From contig NW_026706165.1 in assembly GCF_029867415.1 (NCBI RefSeq), positions 124,001-188,000 of the forward strand: a DNA stretch of 64,000 nt, given 5' to 3'. Every line of letters starts with the position of its first letter. Position 1 is the stretch's first letter. The DNA comes from Vicia villosa (taxonomy: Eukaryota > Streptophyta > Magnoliopsida > Fabales > Fabaceae). The translations under genes and the position numbers were made by a program. Shown here one piece after another: positions 11,641 to 22,350 of the stretch. The notes under the pieces were generated by a model. It made no database searches and was not told the DNA's origin. It was given only the letters and a program-made list of their open reading frames with translations.

Positions 11641-11935
11641 TAAGTTTGAACCAATATTAAGCTACTTAAGATTTTCGGTTATTTAGAGGGGGTTTAAAAT
11701 CCCCGCAATCTTCCAATTTTTCTTTATTTATACCTTTGTCTGACGTGGTGAGACATGTGGCATGTCACATAAGCCTCCGTTAGAGCAATTTAACGGGAGG
11801 AACCAAAATTCGTGACGGAAAATTTTGTGAGATCAAAATTTGACAAAATTTGACAAAATTTTTTATAAAGATTAAAAGTGAAAAGTGTCATATTTATAGG
11901 GACTAAAAACTTATTTTAAAAAAAAAACACCTATA

Positions 11936-13004
11936 TAAATTTACAAAACGGACAATAAAGTGGTCAATTGGTCTTGAGGTGTTGATTGAACTCATTAATT
12001 CAACGTGTCTTTTGTTTGTTTAGGCTATGAAAAAACAAAACCATGCGCGTGGTGGAAAATAGAGCAACATTGCAACGGAAGAAGCGTGTTGGAGTAACGG
12101 AGACGGAAAGAAAAACATTAAGTCAAACGCCGTTATGTGCCACGTGTTAGTTTGTTGTCTGTTTCCAAGCATCCAACATAATTGGTTCAAGTTACCCAAC
12201 ACAAGACACAACACACAAATTATACAGTTTTATTTTTATTCTCTTCGTTTTCAACCATATTCTTTATTTTATTTTTTTGTCATTTTCATTTTGTTTTATT
12301 TGGTAATAATTCATTTTGACACTCCATCTTCTAAACTCTAAAGTCTTCTTGCCACATTATTATATTTTAGAGAGGTCCCACTTTTTACAAATTATGACTA
12401 AAATTTACTACTTGTCTACATATTTCACATTCTTTTTGAAATAAAAATTATTTTTAAATCTTGATTTTTAATTTTTAAATAATTAAAGACTATTTTTATG
12501 TATTAAAATAGTTTATTTTAGTCGATAAAAATATGACACGAATGTAGACCAGATTTTTCTTTCTAATATTAATATTTTGTTTCGTATTACGATTATATGA
12601 TATGAATTAATTGATATGCATTATCAGTGTACAAAAATTTATACCATCAATGCATCATCATCATTCAAATGAATTATTTTTAATAAAAATTAAAATAAAA
12701 GACAAATTATTTTAACAAATTAATGGTTAGGATTTTTTGACTGTATAAAACTTCTTTACATCATCAGTGTACTTCAATTAAACTATATGATATTACCTAT
12801 TTTAAATTGATAACTTATCATAATTTTTGTCTTTTGAATTTTGTATATAAATTATTTGTAATTTTGATTCTCAAATATTTTGGTGTATAAAAAAAATTGA
12901 AAATACATTTTTGTTATTTTTTCACTTAACAAAAACATTTTGTCATTTTCTGATCTAATATTCTTTCTTTTGATCTCATTGTTGATACTAGTCTCGGATA
13001 GTCA
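11936..13004. other. AT-rich intergenic DNA
   Basis: No coding region supported. A CACGTG G-box core lies at about 12139-12144. A weak inverted pair, CAGTGTACAAAAATTTATAC near 12625 and its relative near 12760, may be a degenerate MITE. Confidence 0.4.
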
Positions 13005-13260
13005 GAGCATCTCCAATGGTGCAACCCATTTTTGGGTTCTTTATGGGTCCCACTAGCCACATCATCTTAAAATAATTTTTATAATTTTTATTTTAATTGT
13101 ATAATTGTAAAAAGTTATTATTGGGCCCACAACTTTACCTCATAAACTAATTTGATTGGGTACCACAATTTTTTCATAGTTGCATTGCAATGCAATGGTA
13201 CTATGATGTGGCATGTCTAGGTGGAAAACTTATTAGAAGGAACTACCATTGGAGATGGTC
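13005..13260. mobile_element. Tourist/Harbinger-like MITE
   Basis: A 256-bp element. The left end, GAGCATCTCCAATGGT, and the complement of the right end, GACCATCTCCAATGGT, differ at one base. A TCA trinucleotide flanks each side (13002-13004 and 13261-13263), consistent with a 3-bp Harbinger-type duplication. The interior is AT-rich without ORFs. Confidence 0.7.
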
Positions 13261-13630
13261 TCATATGTTTGAATTTTGGAAATAGGCTTTTAAAAGAGTT
13301 TACTTGTCATGTCACTTGGTATGAACACAAAATGATTCTACACTTCAATCACACTCGTGCGTTCAAACTAGACTTTTATATAAGTTTGAATTTAACCATC
13401 ACTTTTGTATCATACAAAAACTATTAAAATTCTTTTATAAAACGTTGAGAGAATTTCACTTTTGTATTAAATAAAATTTATGTGAATAATATTATTTTAT
13501 GACATTTATTTTAAGATATTAATCACTATGCATATAATTTCTTTCTTCATGGTTATCTGTATCACAACTATTCAAAGCTAAAAATCAAGTAAATCTTAAG
13601 TAAAAATCTCCTTAGATTGTCCGTGCATAT

Positions 13631-13784
13631 TGTTCTGTACTGAAAATAGAAATAGACTGAATGTGGATGATAAAGGTAGATTTGAGCTTCAAATTAAGTT
13701 GCAAACTTACGAGATCTTACGTCGAAGTTTATTGAACGTATTTAGGGCCATTCCCAGCCAAATGTTGGTTCCCCTTCCCCTGTT
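13631..13784 (-). mobile_element. Fragment of the Tat-like LTR family also found at 19654
   Basis: Plus-strand TGTTCTGTACTG and, about 40 bp on, GATAAAGGTAGAT-TGAGCTT match the start of the LTR at 19654-19720 in the same orientation. Similarity fades by about 13710, and the block ends at the Cassandra element. It is a truncated LTR copy. Confidence 0.5.
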
Positions 13785-13977
13785 TGTAACGTCCAGACTA
13801 CTTCAGAAATTACCGACTGGCCTCACAACCCAACACTGGTCTTTTTAGGCATGCTTTATCATCACTCACACGCTTTTTGGGAAACTTCCCAAAAGGTCAC
13901 TCATCCATATACTACTCCAAGTCAAACACGCTTAACTATGAAGTTCTGATTTGTTAGACTATCGAAAAGAAGATGCA
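13785..13977 (-). repeat. Cassandra LTR, inverted copy with 5S-like region
   Basis: On the plus strand it begins TGTAACGTCC and carries GGTCACTCATCC (13895-13906), the complement of a 5S C-box. It ends in the palindrome AGATGCATCT, shared with the next LTR. Confidence 0.82.
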
Positions 13978-14168
13978 TCTTATTTTCAGTAGACCTAACA
14001 AATAAGAACTTTATAGTTAAACGTACTTGATTTGGAGTAGTATTTGGATGAGTGACCTTCTGGAATTTTTTTTGAAAAGCGTGTGAGTGATGACAAATGA
14101 AGCTGAAAAAGACACGTGTTGGTTTGTGGGGTCAGTCGATAATCCTGAAAGTAGTTTAGGGTGTTACA
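13974..14168 (+). repeat. Cassandra 5' LTR with 5S-like region
   Basis: Begins TGCATCTTATT and ends GTGTTACA. The 5S-like part is at 14003-14064, with a C-box-like GGATGAGTGACC at 14046-14057. It is more diverged from 5S rRNA than the other direct LTR. Confidence 0.82.
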
Positions 14169-14182
14169 AATGATATCAGAAT
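14169..14182 (+). other. Cassandra primer binding site
   Basis: AATGATATCAGAAT directly follows the LTR end and resembles TGGTATCAGAGC, the complement of the initiator tRNA-Met 3' end, with a few substitutions. Confidence 0.7.
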
Positions 14183-14431
14183 AGACCTCTTCCAACACTG
14201 TGGTTTGGGGACGAACAAACAAAAACTTGTGGGCATGTAACACTGGAAGCTAATGAGGGAGGAAAGTGGTCGTTGGTGCACAAGGCATGACATTGAGCGA
14301 TTCCGAGCAACTTCTAGGCAAAAACTGAATTCACATCGGAATGAAAGAGATTCTGAGGTTGTTCAGGTAAGAGACTACATGGTTGAATGAAGACTTGTAA
14401 GAATTGATTGGTACTACCTATAACAATAATA

Positions 14432-14625
14432 TGCATATTCTTTTTGATAGCCTAACAAATAAGAACTCCATAATTAAGCGTGCTTGACTTAGAGTAGTAT
14501 TTGGATGGGTGACCTTTTGGGAGGTTTCTTGAAAAGCGTGTGAGTGAGGATAAAACATGTTGAAAAAGACCTGTGTTGGTTTGTGGGATCAGTCGGTAAT
14601 CCTGAAACCAGTTTGGGCCGTTACA
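14432..14625 (+). repeat. Cassandra 3' LTR with well-conserved 5S-like region
   Basis: Positions 14461-14525 follow the plant 5S rRNA gene closely. They contain AAGAACTCC, TTAAGCGTGCTTG (A-box region), AGAGTAGTA and a perfect GGATGGGTGACC C-box at 14503-14514. The internal pol III promoter is therefore largely kept. This is an LTR component, not a 5S gene. Confidence 0.84.
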
Positions 14626-14719
14626 TCGCCTAGGTGAAAACTCGGTCTGAGGTCGACGTGTGGCCAACCTACTGCTACCTCTAGAGTGCCTAGCTACCAG
14701 AGGGGGGGCACTATTTCTA

Positions 14720-15043
14720 GTGCTTTACATTGTGGGGAATTAATTCTTGTAGTCATACGAGCGCGGCGTTTGCGACAACACTTTGACTTTCTTAATGTGT
14801 GTGCTTTGAGCTATGGGGAATTGATTGTTATAGTCACACGCGCGTGGCATTTGTGACAGTACTAGTGATTTTTTTTATATATTCTTTACACTGTAGCGAG
14901 TTGATTGTTATATTCACATGTGCATGACATTAACGATATGAACCTTGAGTTTTTATGTGTGTGCTTTATGCTGTGGGAAATTGATTGTTATAGTCGCACG
15001 TGGGTGGCGTTTTTGACAACACTCCTAAGTTTTTACGCTGGTG
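14720..15043 (+). repeat. Four-unit degenerate 81-bp tandem repeat
   Basis: Units start near 14720, 14801, 14882 and 14961. Shared features are GTGCTTTA, then TGTGGGGAATTGATTGTTATAGTCACACG, split here by variation, a GTGGCATTTGTGACAACA-like block and a T-rich end. The third unit is the most diverged. There is no ORF. Confidence 0.72.
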
Positions 15044-15159
15044 CCTCGATCCTTTCATTCGTTCCCCAGACTCATTGTTAGTGTACACAATCACAAAGAA
15101 ATGAATATTTCATTACTTGTAATATTTCATTCATACTTGAGAGTTAATCCTTCATAGAG

Positions 15160-15721
15160 GAATATGATCATACATACATAGCGTTTAATACAAATAGTAA
15201 AGAAAACATAACCATATGGGCTAGCCGCCGCTTATTCTCCCTGTTTGATTTTTGTTTGCTCAACCACTTTTGAGGGGACAAATGTTCATGCTTCTGAGAT
15301 GACCGGCTAGGGAGGTCACATTGATCTTCTTTGCATTGCCCTCTCATTGGTCTCACTGGAGTTCTTGATAGATTCTCTTTACTCCTTCGAGATCGACATT
15401 GATGGTGATCGGTTCCCCTTAAAGATTATGGTATTTGAGCTTAAGATGGATCGACGAGGCTATGACATCAAAGGTGGTTGCGAAAGACCATTCCAAAATT
15501 CAACTGTAGACGCTCTTACAAGAGACCACGAGGAATTACAAACTGACAGACCATACGTCTTTCCCTTCTCCTAATGATATCATTAACTCGAATATCCCTA
15601 GGATATGTGGTTGTATCGTTGAATGCATGTAGGTCTAAACCTTCATACATCCATACGCCTCCTCTTGCTAGGCCCATTTTTTCAAATAGTTCATAATACA
15701 TGATACCACATGAGTTGTCGT
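15160..15721 (-). pseudogene. Tat-like Ty3/gypsy protease region
   Basis: The minus strand reads SCGIMYYELFEKMGLARG, YEGLDLHAFNDTTTYP, a VSCQFVIP-like block, then GEPITINVDLEGVKRIYQ. This is the order found downstream of the aspartic protease active site in Tat/Ogre-type polyproteins. The sequence just before it (upstream on the minus strand) is interrupted at 15722 by a solo LTR and resumes at 17675. Stops and frameshifts are present near 15510 and 15440. It belongs to the same element as the gag at 17675-19300 and the LTR at 19654. Confidence 0.66.
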
Positions 15722-17674
15722 TGTAACACCCTTCTAAACTCCCGCGACAATTAATAATTAAATCATAGTACATGCAAACAAGGGTGCCACAATTGATAAT
15801 TAAAATAAACAATATCCGTCACTGCCATGCATTTACTAGGGAATAATCCTTCATAACTCATCAACCTCATGTTTACACAGCGGAATAAATTATCAAAATA
15901 ACATTTCATTATCAATACCACAAATCCTCAAAATTAATTTAAAACAAAACAGAGTTATCAAATTAATTTCAAAACATAACGTTCCCCAGTGTTACATCTA
16001 TCAGAGCATGACACCTGGTGCTAACTAAACGAAGACTCATGAGCTAATCCTCACCAAGTCGAAGCCGCTATCCTTAATCTGAAAAATATAGTGTAAGGGT
16101 GAGTCTCATTCGCAATTAACAAATATTATTGCATTATAAATAACAACACATCAATAGTTATATTATTCACCCAATTCATCTATATTCAGATAATCCATCA
16201 TCACACAAAACACATATTACCAAACCATAACAATGAAGTACATTCAGTCATGTTATAAAATTCATGCATATGAATGCAACTGACTCTATGCATGTGGTAC
16301 CAAACATCATCAATGGGAATAACCCACCGACCGATCCAACATCATCAAGATACGGCCCTGCAAGCACAAATTCCACACAATGGGAATTATGCCATTCACT
16401 GAATCCCCTCATCATTAGGATTCAACCCTCAACAAATGGCTATGAATGAATGCAACATACACAACATACTTATATCATCATCATTATCATCATCATCATC
16501 ATAGTCATCATCATTAAGTATGTTCATATGTGTATTAACATCATTTAATATAATTCAAATCATCATTAAACACAAGATCATATCACAAGTTACACCTCAT
16601 TTCATCATTTAAACACATAGGTTATCTCATAAGGTTCATCATGCTCGAAACGACACTAAAAACGGACCTACAGATCAAAAGTTACGCATCATTGAACTTT
16701 CGAAGAAAATCACAAAAACAGAAAATTTAACACACAGTAGCCATACACGTATGGCACCTTCCATACGCATATCACCCATACTCATACGCATATCAGTCAT
16801 CCCATACGCGTATCAACAGAACTGATTACTAACTAAAGTTTCCCATACGCGTATCAACACCCTCATACGCGTATGACCTCATCCCATACGCGTATGACTC
16901 CATTCCATACGCAAAACACCAGTATTCTCCAAAAATCTGCAATTTCGCACTAGTCCGTTTTTCCACTCGTTTTCACTCATAACAGGCTGCGATTTAGGTC
17001 CCAACACAACATTTAAACATGTTTTAACTCATAGGATTCATTCAACTTCATTAATCTATTACCCTATATTAGTTTTATACATCCAAAGCCCAATTTCTCA
17101 TCAATCAATTATAACTCATATGTTCATATTTGGTTTTATAGGAAGAACAATCACAACACAGCAATTGATACAATACCCACAACATAAACATCAATTAACA
17201 TACAATTCTATATAGAATTCACAGAGGTGTTCATCAATTATTCAACTTCTATTAAAATTATCCTAAAACCCAACTCTGACATATGATCAAATTGACTCAA
17301 ACAATATCCCTAATCATGCCCTATCATTCATAACACGATAAGAGATGGTAATTGGAAGAGTCCCCCCTTACCTTAGCCAAATTCTTGATTTTGGTCTCTT
17401 CCTCTTCTGTTCCTCTTTACGTTCCTCAGCTCTTCTCTTCAACTTCTCCTTTTTCACGTTCTGACTCTTTTCCCTTATTTCCTTTACTTAATGAAAACAT
17501 AAAATAATTAGTAATGGGCTTACTCACTTAGCCCCCCACCTACTAATCTCACCATCCGGCCCAATGGCCCTTAATCCATAATTCTCCAATGAATCCCAAT
17601 TTAAAATACTGATATTAATTAATTAATTTAAAAATTCAATTAAATTAATAAATCAGAATTTATGGGGTGTTACA
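15722..17674 (-). mobile_element. Chromovirus-type solo LTR
   Basis: A 1953-bp block with ends TGTAACACCC and GGGGTGTTACA, identical in style to the LTRs of the full element at 29100-37850. It is flanked by a 5-bp near-duplication, GTCGT (15717-15721) and GTTGT (17675-17679). Orientation is inferred from CTTACCTTAGCC near 17370, the complement of the GGCTAAG...GGTAAGG zone near the start of the intact LTRs. No internal domain is present, so it is a solo LTR from unequal recombination. It contains the motif cluster at 16741-16915. Confidence 0.85.
16741..16915. repeat. Cluster of CATACGCGTATG palindromes in the solo LTR
   Basis: About eight copies of a self-complementary 12-mer or its variants (CATACACGTATG, CATACGCATATC, CATACGCGTATC, CATACGCGTATG) in 175 bp, spaced 15-40 bp. 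They follow a conserved CTACAGATCAAAAGTTA segment at about 16668. Confidence 0.85.
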
Positions 17675-19300
17675 GTTGTCACTGATTAGAAATCGGGAGA
17701 CATTAAACTGCCCGATTGTAGCTGTAATTACCAAGGTAAATATTCTGTTAGGAGTTCCTTTTACCTTCTCAAAGTCCTAGAATCCTCACTTAGGTCGGTT
17801 AGGGAAATTAATCTACGCAATTCCATTCTTTTTATGGATAATGAAAATCTCAGTGATCTTTCTCTCCATGGTCTCTTTGGAAGGGAGGTTTGCTCGAGCT
17901 ATTACTTTAGTGATGGAAACAATATACTGACATTTTCCCTCTCTTTCCTCTTTATCTTCACCACTGATCTATGCTTCTGCAACTTTTAAGGGAGATTTAC
18001 ATTTATGAGACTTCTTCCTTTCTCTTTTTCCTCCCTTCACGTGCTCAGAGAATCAACCTCTTTTGATCAACCCCACAATAGAATCCTTTAGTTGGATGTA
18101 GTCGTCGGTGTTGCAGCCATGACCTTTGTGAAAGTGAAAGTATTTGGTCTTATCCGTTCTAGATAAGTGTTGAATGGGAAAGGGGACTCTTGGTAGATTT
18201 TTCCTGTGACACATTCAACGACATGTATATGCCATACCAGTCATGCATTCCTTAGTTGAACTCATCCTTACACCGGTGAGACTCCTTTCTAATTGAATGA
18301 CTAGAGTTGGCATCACCGGTGGATGGATTATCGAACACAGTATTCAAATTTTCCTCCAGGATCATATAAAATTGAGCTATGCTCAGCCTTTCCTGTATGG
18401 TCCACGCTCCTTTCCTTCCTAGCTTTAATCTGAAGAGATAATCCTGCATGAGGCCTTTCTCGAACATCCACCACTTCAGACCTTCTTCAGCTCCCTCTAG
18501 TTCCACGACTACTTGTGTAAATTGGTCAATGTAAGACTACATGCTCTCTTTTTTCCCTTGAATGATCATGTTCAAAGAAGCTACCGTCACATGATGCCTT
18601 TTCTGAGTGGTAAAGTGAGTAGTGAATCTTTCACAAAAATTTGTCCATGATTCAATGCTCTCGTCTGATAGACAGTTGAACTATAGCTTTGTTGGCCTAA
18701 CCAAAGTTAGTGGGAATAACTTGCATTTGGAGGATTCATCAGCACTAAATTAAATCAGGCGATCATTGACGAGTTACATATGCTTCTCCATATCTCGTTT
18801 TCTGTTGTATTCACTCAGCTTGGAAGGCTTCACCATGGACTTCAATATTTTATCCAAAACACGGGCATACATGAAATACTTCTGATGATTCCTTGATGTT
18901 TGATTTTCTACCTGTTTCGATGGAGGGGAGAGGTTGCCTCAATCTCCCTTGGGGATTTGGGGAGGACTCTTGAGCTTTTTGCTTCTCTGCCGATTCATTA
19001 ACTTTAGAGCTCCATCTTTCCTTATCATGGTCGGATCAGGAATGACGATATAAGTTCTATTTGATATAGCCTCTTCAACTATGTTTCCTCTTGGAAGCGC
19101 ATTGTGCAGGCTTTCTTCGAGACGAAACAACATTTCCTTTATTTCTTGTGAGTTCTATTGTTGAACGATGTAATACATGTTGCTCAAAAATTCATTGGTG
19201 CCTTGCAACAAAAGGTTAGCTCGCAATAGTTGGAAACCAGGTAAGGCTTTAGGCTGTGAAGCTGGCAGCAGAATCGAAGGTTCAATTAGAGACACTTGGA
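17675..19300 (-). pseudogene. Tat-like Ty3/gypsy gag, decayed
   Basis: Several minus-strand ORFs align in order to one gag. 19133-18939 covers the N-terminal part. The region 18830-18560 reads as a retrotransposon gag core (PSKLSEYNRKRDMEKHMQLV; SCKLFPLTL; SWTNFCERFTTHF). 18506-18252 reads GLKWWMFEKGLMQDYLFRLK, continuing the capsid-like segment. Numerous stops separate them. It forms the virus-like particle in active relatives; here it is inactive. It runs leftward into the solo LTR at 17674 and continues beyond it as protease at 15721. Confidence 0.7.
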
Positions 19301-19640
19301 CAAATCCATCTATCTAAGGAGCCTGAAGCATATATGGATGTAGCAAAACCTTTGCTCTTGGAGGCGGAGGTGATTGACTGATCTGCGTCAGCGATAACAG
19401 TTTCTCGTGTTGCGGAGAAGCGAGTGGCTTTTGGATCCAACCATTATCGAGAAATGTAGAAATTAAAGATATGAAATTAAGGAAATCAAAGTAGTTATGG
19501 TACTTGATTTGATCAAACACAATAGATCTCCGTGTTTGATTTTGAGAGCTCTTGATTCAATGATCTAAAATAGCTTATATCTGACGAGTCGAAGATCAAA
19601 CATGAGATCGTGGAAACGAAAGAATGAAAACTCAATCTCA

Positions 19641-19652
19641 CAGACGATGCCA
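19641..19652 (-). other. Probable primer binding site of the Tat-like element
   Basis: The minus strand reads TGGCATCGTCTG one base after the LTR end. This resembles the TGGCGCCGTCTGT-type site seen in Tat elements. The priming tRNA is not certain. Confidence 0.5.
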
Positions 19653-19653
19653 C

Positions 19654-20030
19654 TGTTCTGTACTGGAACAAGAAATGGAGTGAGGATTGGTGATAAAGGT
19701 AGATATGAGCTTTTGATACGACAACGAGGAAGTTAACTTGTAAGGTTAACACTCTAATGCTCAAGTCAGTATGTGAGAGAGAAAAGCGAATTAAAATTGA
19801 ATTTGAAATTGAGTACCTGAACTGATGCATTTTTCATATATAATGGAGAGAAAATAACAACCTGCTATTTATTAGACGTGAATAAGGGAGCCTATGAATA
19901 TATCTTGATCTTGGATCCTCTATATTTATTAGCATGGTAACTCTCGTGTGCTGAGAAGGATCTAAAAGGATTAAAGCTTCTTTAGAGTGGTTAGTCGGTG
20001 ATCTATACGGCCGGCCTTGAATACATACCA
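19654..20030 (-). mobile_element. LTR of the Tat-like element (5' LTR, outer end uncertain)
   Basis: The plus strand begins TGTTCTGTACTGG beside the PBS. The same start recurs at 13631. The outer end is not resolved; similarity-free AT-rich DNA begins by about 20040. A TATA-like CATATATAATGG lies near 19835. Confidence 0.5.
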
Positions 20031-20787
20031 ATTAAATTCTTATTTTAAAGTATGTTTTTATATTAATATCATCAAATAAAAAAATAATCTAATAAAAAAA
20101 ATGTTAGTGTAAAACTTATATTAAAAAAGATTAAATTATATATATATATTTAAAAAATAAATTAAAAAATATGTTAATTTTGACTTAATTTTTAAAAAAT
20201 TTAAGTTAATAATACACATAGTAGATAGTTGTTATTATTATATATTCTAGATAAGAGTAATAATTTAATTGATATACAAAATAATTTAAAAAATAATTTT
20301 TTTAAAAAGTCAATTAATTAAAATTATATAAATAGAAAAATAAATTGAACCCTAGGAAGTAACTTTGATGACCTACTCCTAAAGTCTTATATTTATGTGT
20401 TAACGTCAATTTATAAAAGACAAGAGAATTAGGATACTGGAAAGACTAAAGAGATAATAAACATATTTATAAATATATGGGAATAAATATTTATTAAATT
20501 AAAGTTCAATAAATATTTTATAAGATAATTTTATAATAAAAAATAAAATAAAATGAAATTAATTTTTATATGTTTTATAAATTGTTTTTATAAATTATTT
20601 TTGAAAACTTATGATGACAAGTTTAAATAAACTTATGAAAAATATTATAAACGAATAATTCGATACAGTCTCTTAAATAATACTATGTTAATAAATAAAA
20701 TCAAATAAATTAATCCAAACAAATTCACAGGTAATAAACATATCATATATCGAATTAGATGCCACTAAATATAAGAATATGAGTTTA
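20031..20787. other. Very AT-rich DNA, no gene
   Basis: Simple A/T-rich sequence with long runs and no ORF of substance. Confidence 0.5.
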
Positions 20788-20960
20788 AAGGTAGTGCACT
20801 GACAGTGTAAAATAGTTTTACACTGTCATCCAATAGAAAATCATAAATGTGCCATGTCATTAAATTTTTTTTAAATAAAAAAATGGTTTAATTGGATACA
20901 TAGGTGGTGATTGGTTGACAGTGTAAAAATATTTTACACTGTCAGTGCATCACCCCTTTT
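20788..20960. mobile_element. MITE with hairpin-forming ends
   Basis: Inverted ends of about 45 bp: the left GTGCACTGACAGTGTAAAA and the complement of the right TGCACTGACAGTGTAAAA. Each end is itself a palindrome: GACAGTGTAAAA, a short spacer, TTTTACACTGTC (about 20802-20830 and 20917-20944). No clear target duplication; family unassigned. Confidence 0.6.
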
Positions 20961-21715
20961 CTCTAAGAATATTCCTCCCCTATATATTTTTTGAAGGAAA
21001 TATGCACTAGATGCTTAACACACAGTTTTCAGAACCTCTTTACTGTTCACCACGTCTATTTTCCACTCACACCTTAAAGAAAATGGATCCTCTTCTATTT
21101 TTCTCCTCCAGCTTCCATCATGCTCTAAATGTACAAAAATATAAGAAAAGTTATTGTTCTAAAAATTACAAAAATATATTTTTGTTGGTTTAGTCTAAAT
21201 TAATAATTTGGGGACAAAAAGTTTTTTTCTTTTGGTTTTTTCCGACTCACTTTTTATTTTTTACTTTTCACGTTCCAACTCACTTTTTATTTTTTATTTT
21301 TTCAATTTTCACTTTTTATAACTTTATTATTATTATTTATATTAAATTATTAATCAAAATATTTCGATAAATTAGTTTAGAATAAAAAAATTATTACGAT
21401 CATTTTAAATGATTATTAATTTACATTTAACATAAGATTTAATTTTAAAAATTAACTTTAGTAATTGAATATTAATAACGAAGAAATATAATTTGAAATA
21501 ATTTTTATTTTAAGATACAATATTTTTTAAGAAAATGATAATAATTTTAGTTTAAAAAAATTATTTCAATTAAAATGAATTTAAAAATATACTTGAAAAA
21601 GTGTGTTATTGGATAAAATACAAAAAATATGTGTCACTTATCATTAACTTTAATTTATATGATTCAAAATATACTTGAAAAATGTGTTATTGGATAAAAT
21701 ACAAAAAGAGTTTAG
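20961..21715. other. AT-rich non-coding DNA
   Basis: No gene supported. It contains two related copies of an ATACTTGAAAAA-TGTGTTATTGGATAAAATACAAAAA segment (about 21590 and 21670), split here for length; this is a local duplication of about 80 bp. Confidence 0.45.
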
Positions 21716-21719
21716 GCAC

Positions 21720-22350
21720 ATCCCTCACTTTATCACTTTCCCACATATGGATTCGTGGTTGTATGCTCTTGTTGCTCCTTGGACTTGATGATCATGTCAA
21801 CCATCTAAACATCCAATATATCTTCCATCTGATTGTTGAATACTTTGTTCATCATTTATTGCTAATTTCCCCCTAAATTTTTAATGTCGAAGGGCATGAC
21901 GTTGTAGCAAAATTTTCCTTCATCATTCTTAAAGGTTGTCTTCATTTAGTTAAGTAGGTCCATTAATATCTCATTGTACCCTAAGTAAGCGTCAATAAAT
22001 TATAAAATTTTGAACTTAGATGAGATTTCGACAAGTTTGTCTAAGTTGGGAGGCGTGCAAGAGTATTTAGGCATGCCCTATTAAGATTTGAGTAATCAAC
22101 ACACATATGCCATTTATTATTGGAATTTTCATTAAAAATACGTTGGAAAGCCAAGTTGTGTACCTTGCTTTCATTATGAATCAAGAATTGAATAACTCAT
22201 CTACTGACTTCATCGAGGGCTAAGATATGGCACGCCACCTTCGGCTCAAACCAAGAACCTCCCTTGTAGACCATGTGAACAATTCATGATTTCTCTACAA
22301 AAATTATCTCAAAGCCTTGATTACGGGTTTTGGTAGATCGACCTCTACCT
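21720..22350 (-). pseudogene. Tat-like Ty3/gypsy reverse transcriptase relic
   Basis: Minus-strand reading gives, in order, LAFQRIFNENSNNKWHMCVD then YSNLNRAC, a FIDAYLGYNEI block, a KFCYNVMPFDIKN block, and VDMIIKS in the place of the VDDM-VKS catalytic box. This is the RT block order of Tat/Ogre elements. Stops interrupt it at several points, and one catalytic aspartate appears lost. The gag at 17.7-19.3 kb lies downstream on this strand, so this RT belongs to another copy. Confidence 0.67.

Larger units (their letters stand above)
10213..11935. mobile_element. Pack-MULE-like element with captured receptor-kinase pieces
   Basis: Two inverted arms of about 230-250 bp enclose about 1.2 kb. 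The left arm (10213-10445) and right arm (about 11690-11935) share, in inverted order, GTCCCTATAAATAT, AACGGA-GCT-ACGTGGCA, GCCACGTG-like, ATTGCGGGG-TTTTAAACC and CCTCTAAA. The arms have diverged visibly, so the insertion is old. The interior consists of fragments of host receptor genes (10654-11640, minus) and no transposase. Host gene fragments between long inverted repeats define a Pack-MULE. The target duplication could not be resolved. Confidence 0.75.
13785..14625 (+). mobile_element. Cassandra TRIM retrotransposon with an extra inverted LTR
   Basis: Three related LTRs of 193-195 bp: one inverted (13785-13977) and two direct (13974-14168 and 14432-14625), with a 263-bp internal segment between the direct pair. 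Each starts TGCAT and ends TTACA, and each carries a 5S-rRNA-like stretch, the hallmark of Cassandra. A primer binding site follows the first direct LTR. There is no coding capacity, as usual for TRIMs, which must be mobilised in trans. I found no obvious 5-bp target duplication around the whole structure. Confidence 0.86.

Noticed and set aside
13994..14525. 5S rRNA genes
   Set aside because: The 5S-like stretches sit inside 193-195 bp LTRs with TG...CA ends and a PBS, so they are Cassandra LTR parts and not rRNA genes.
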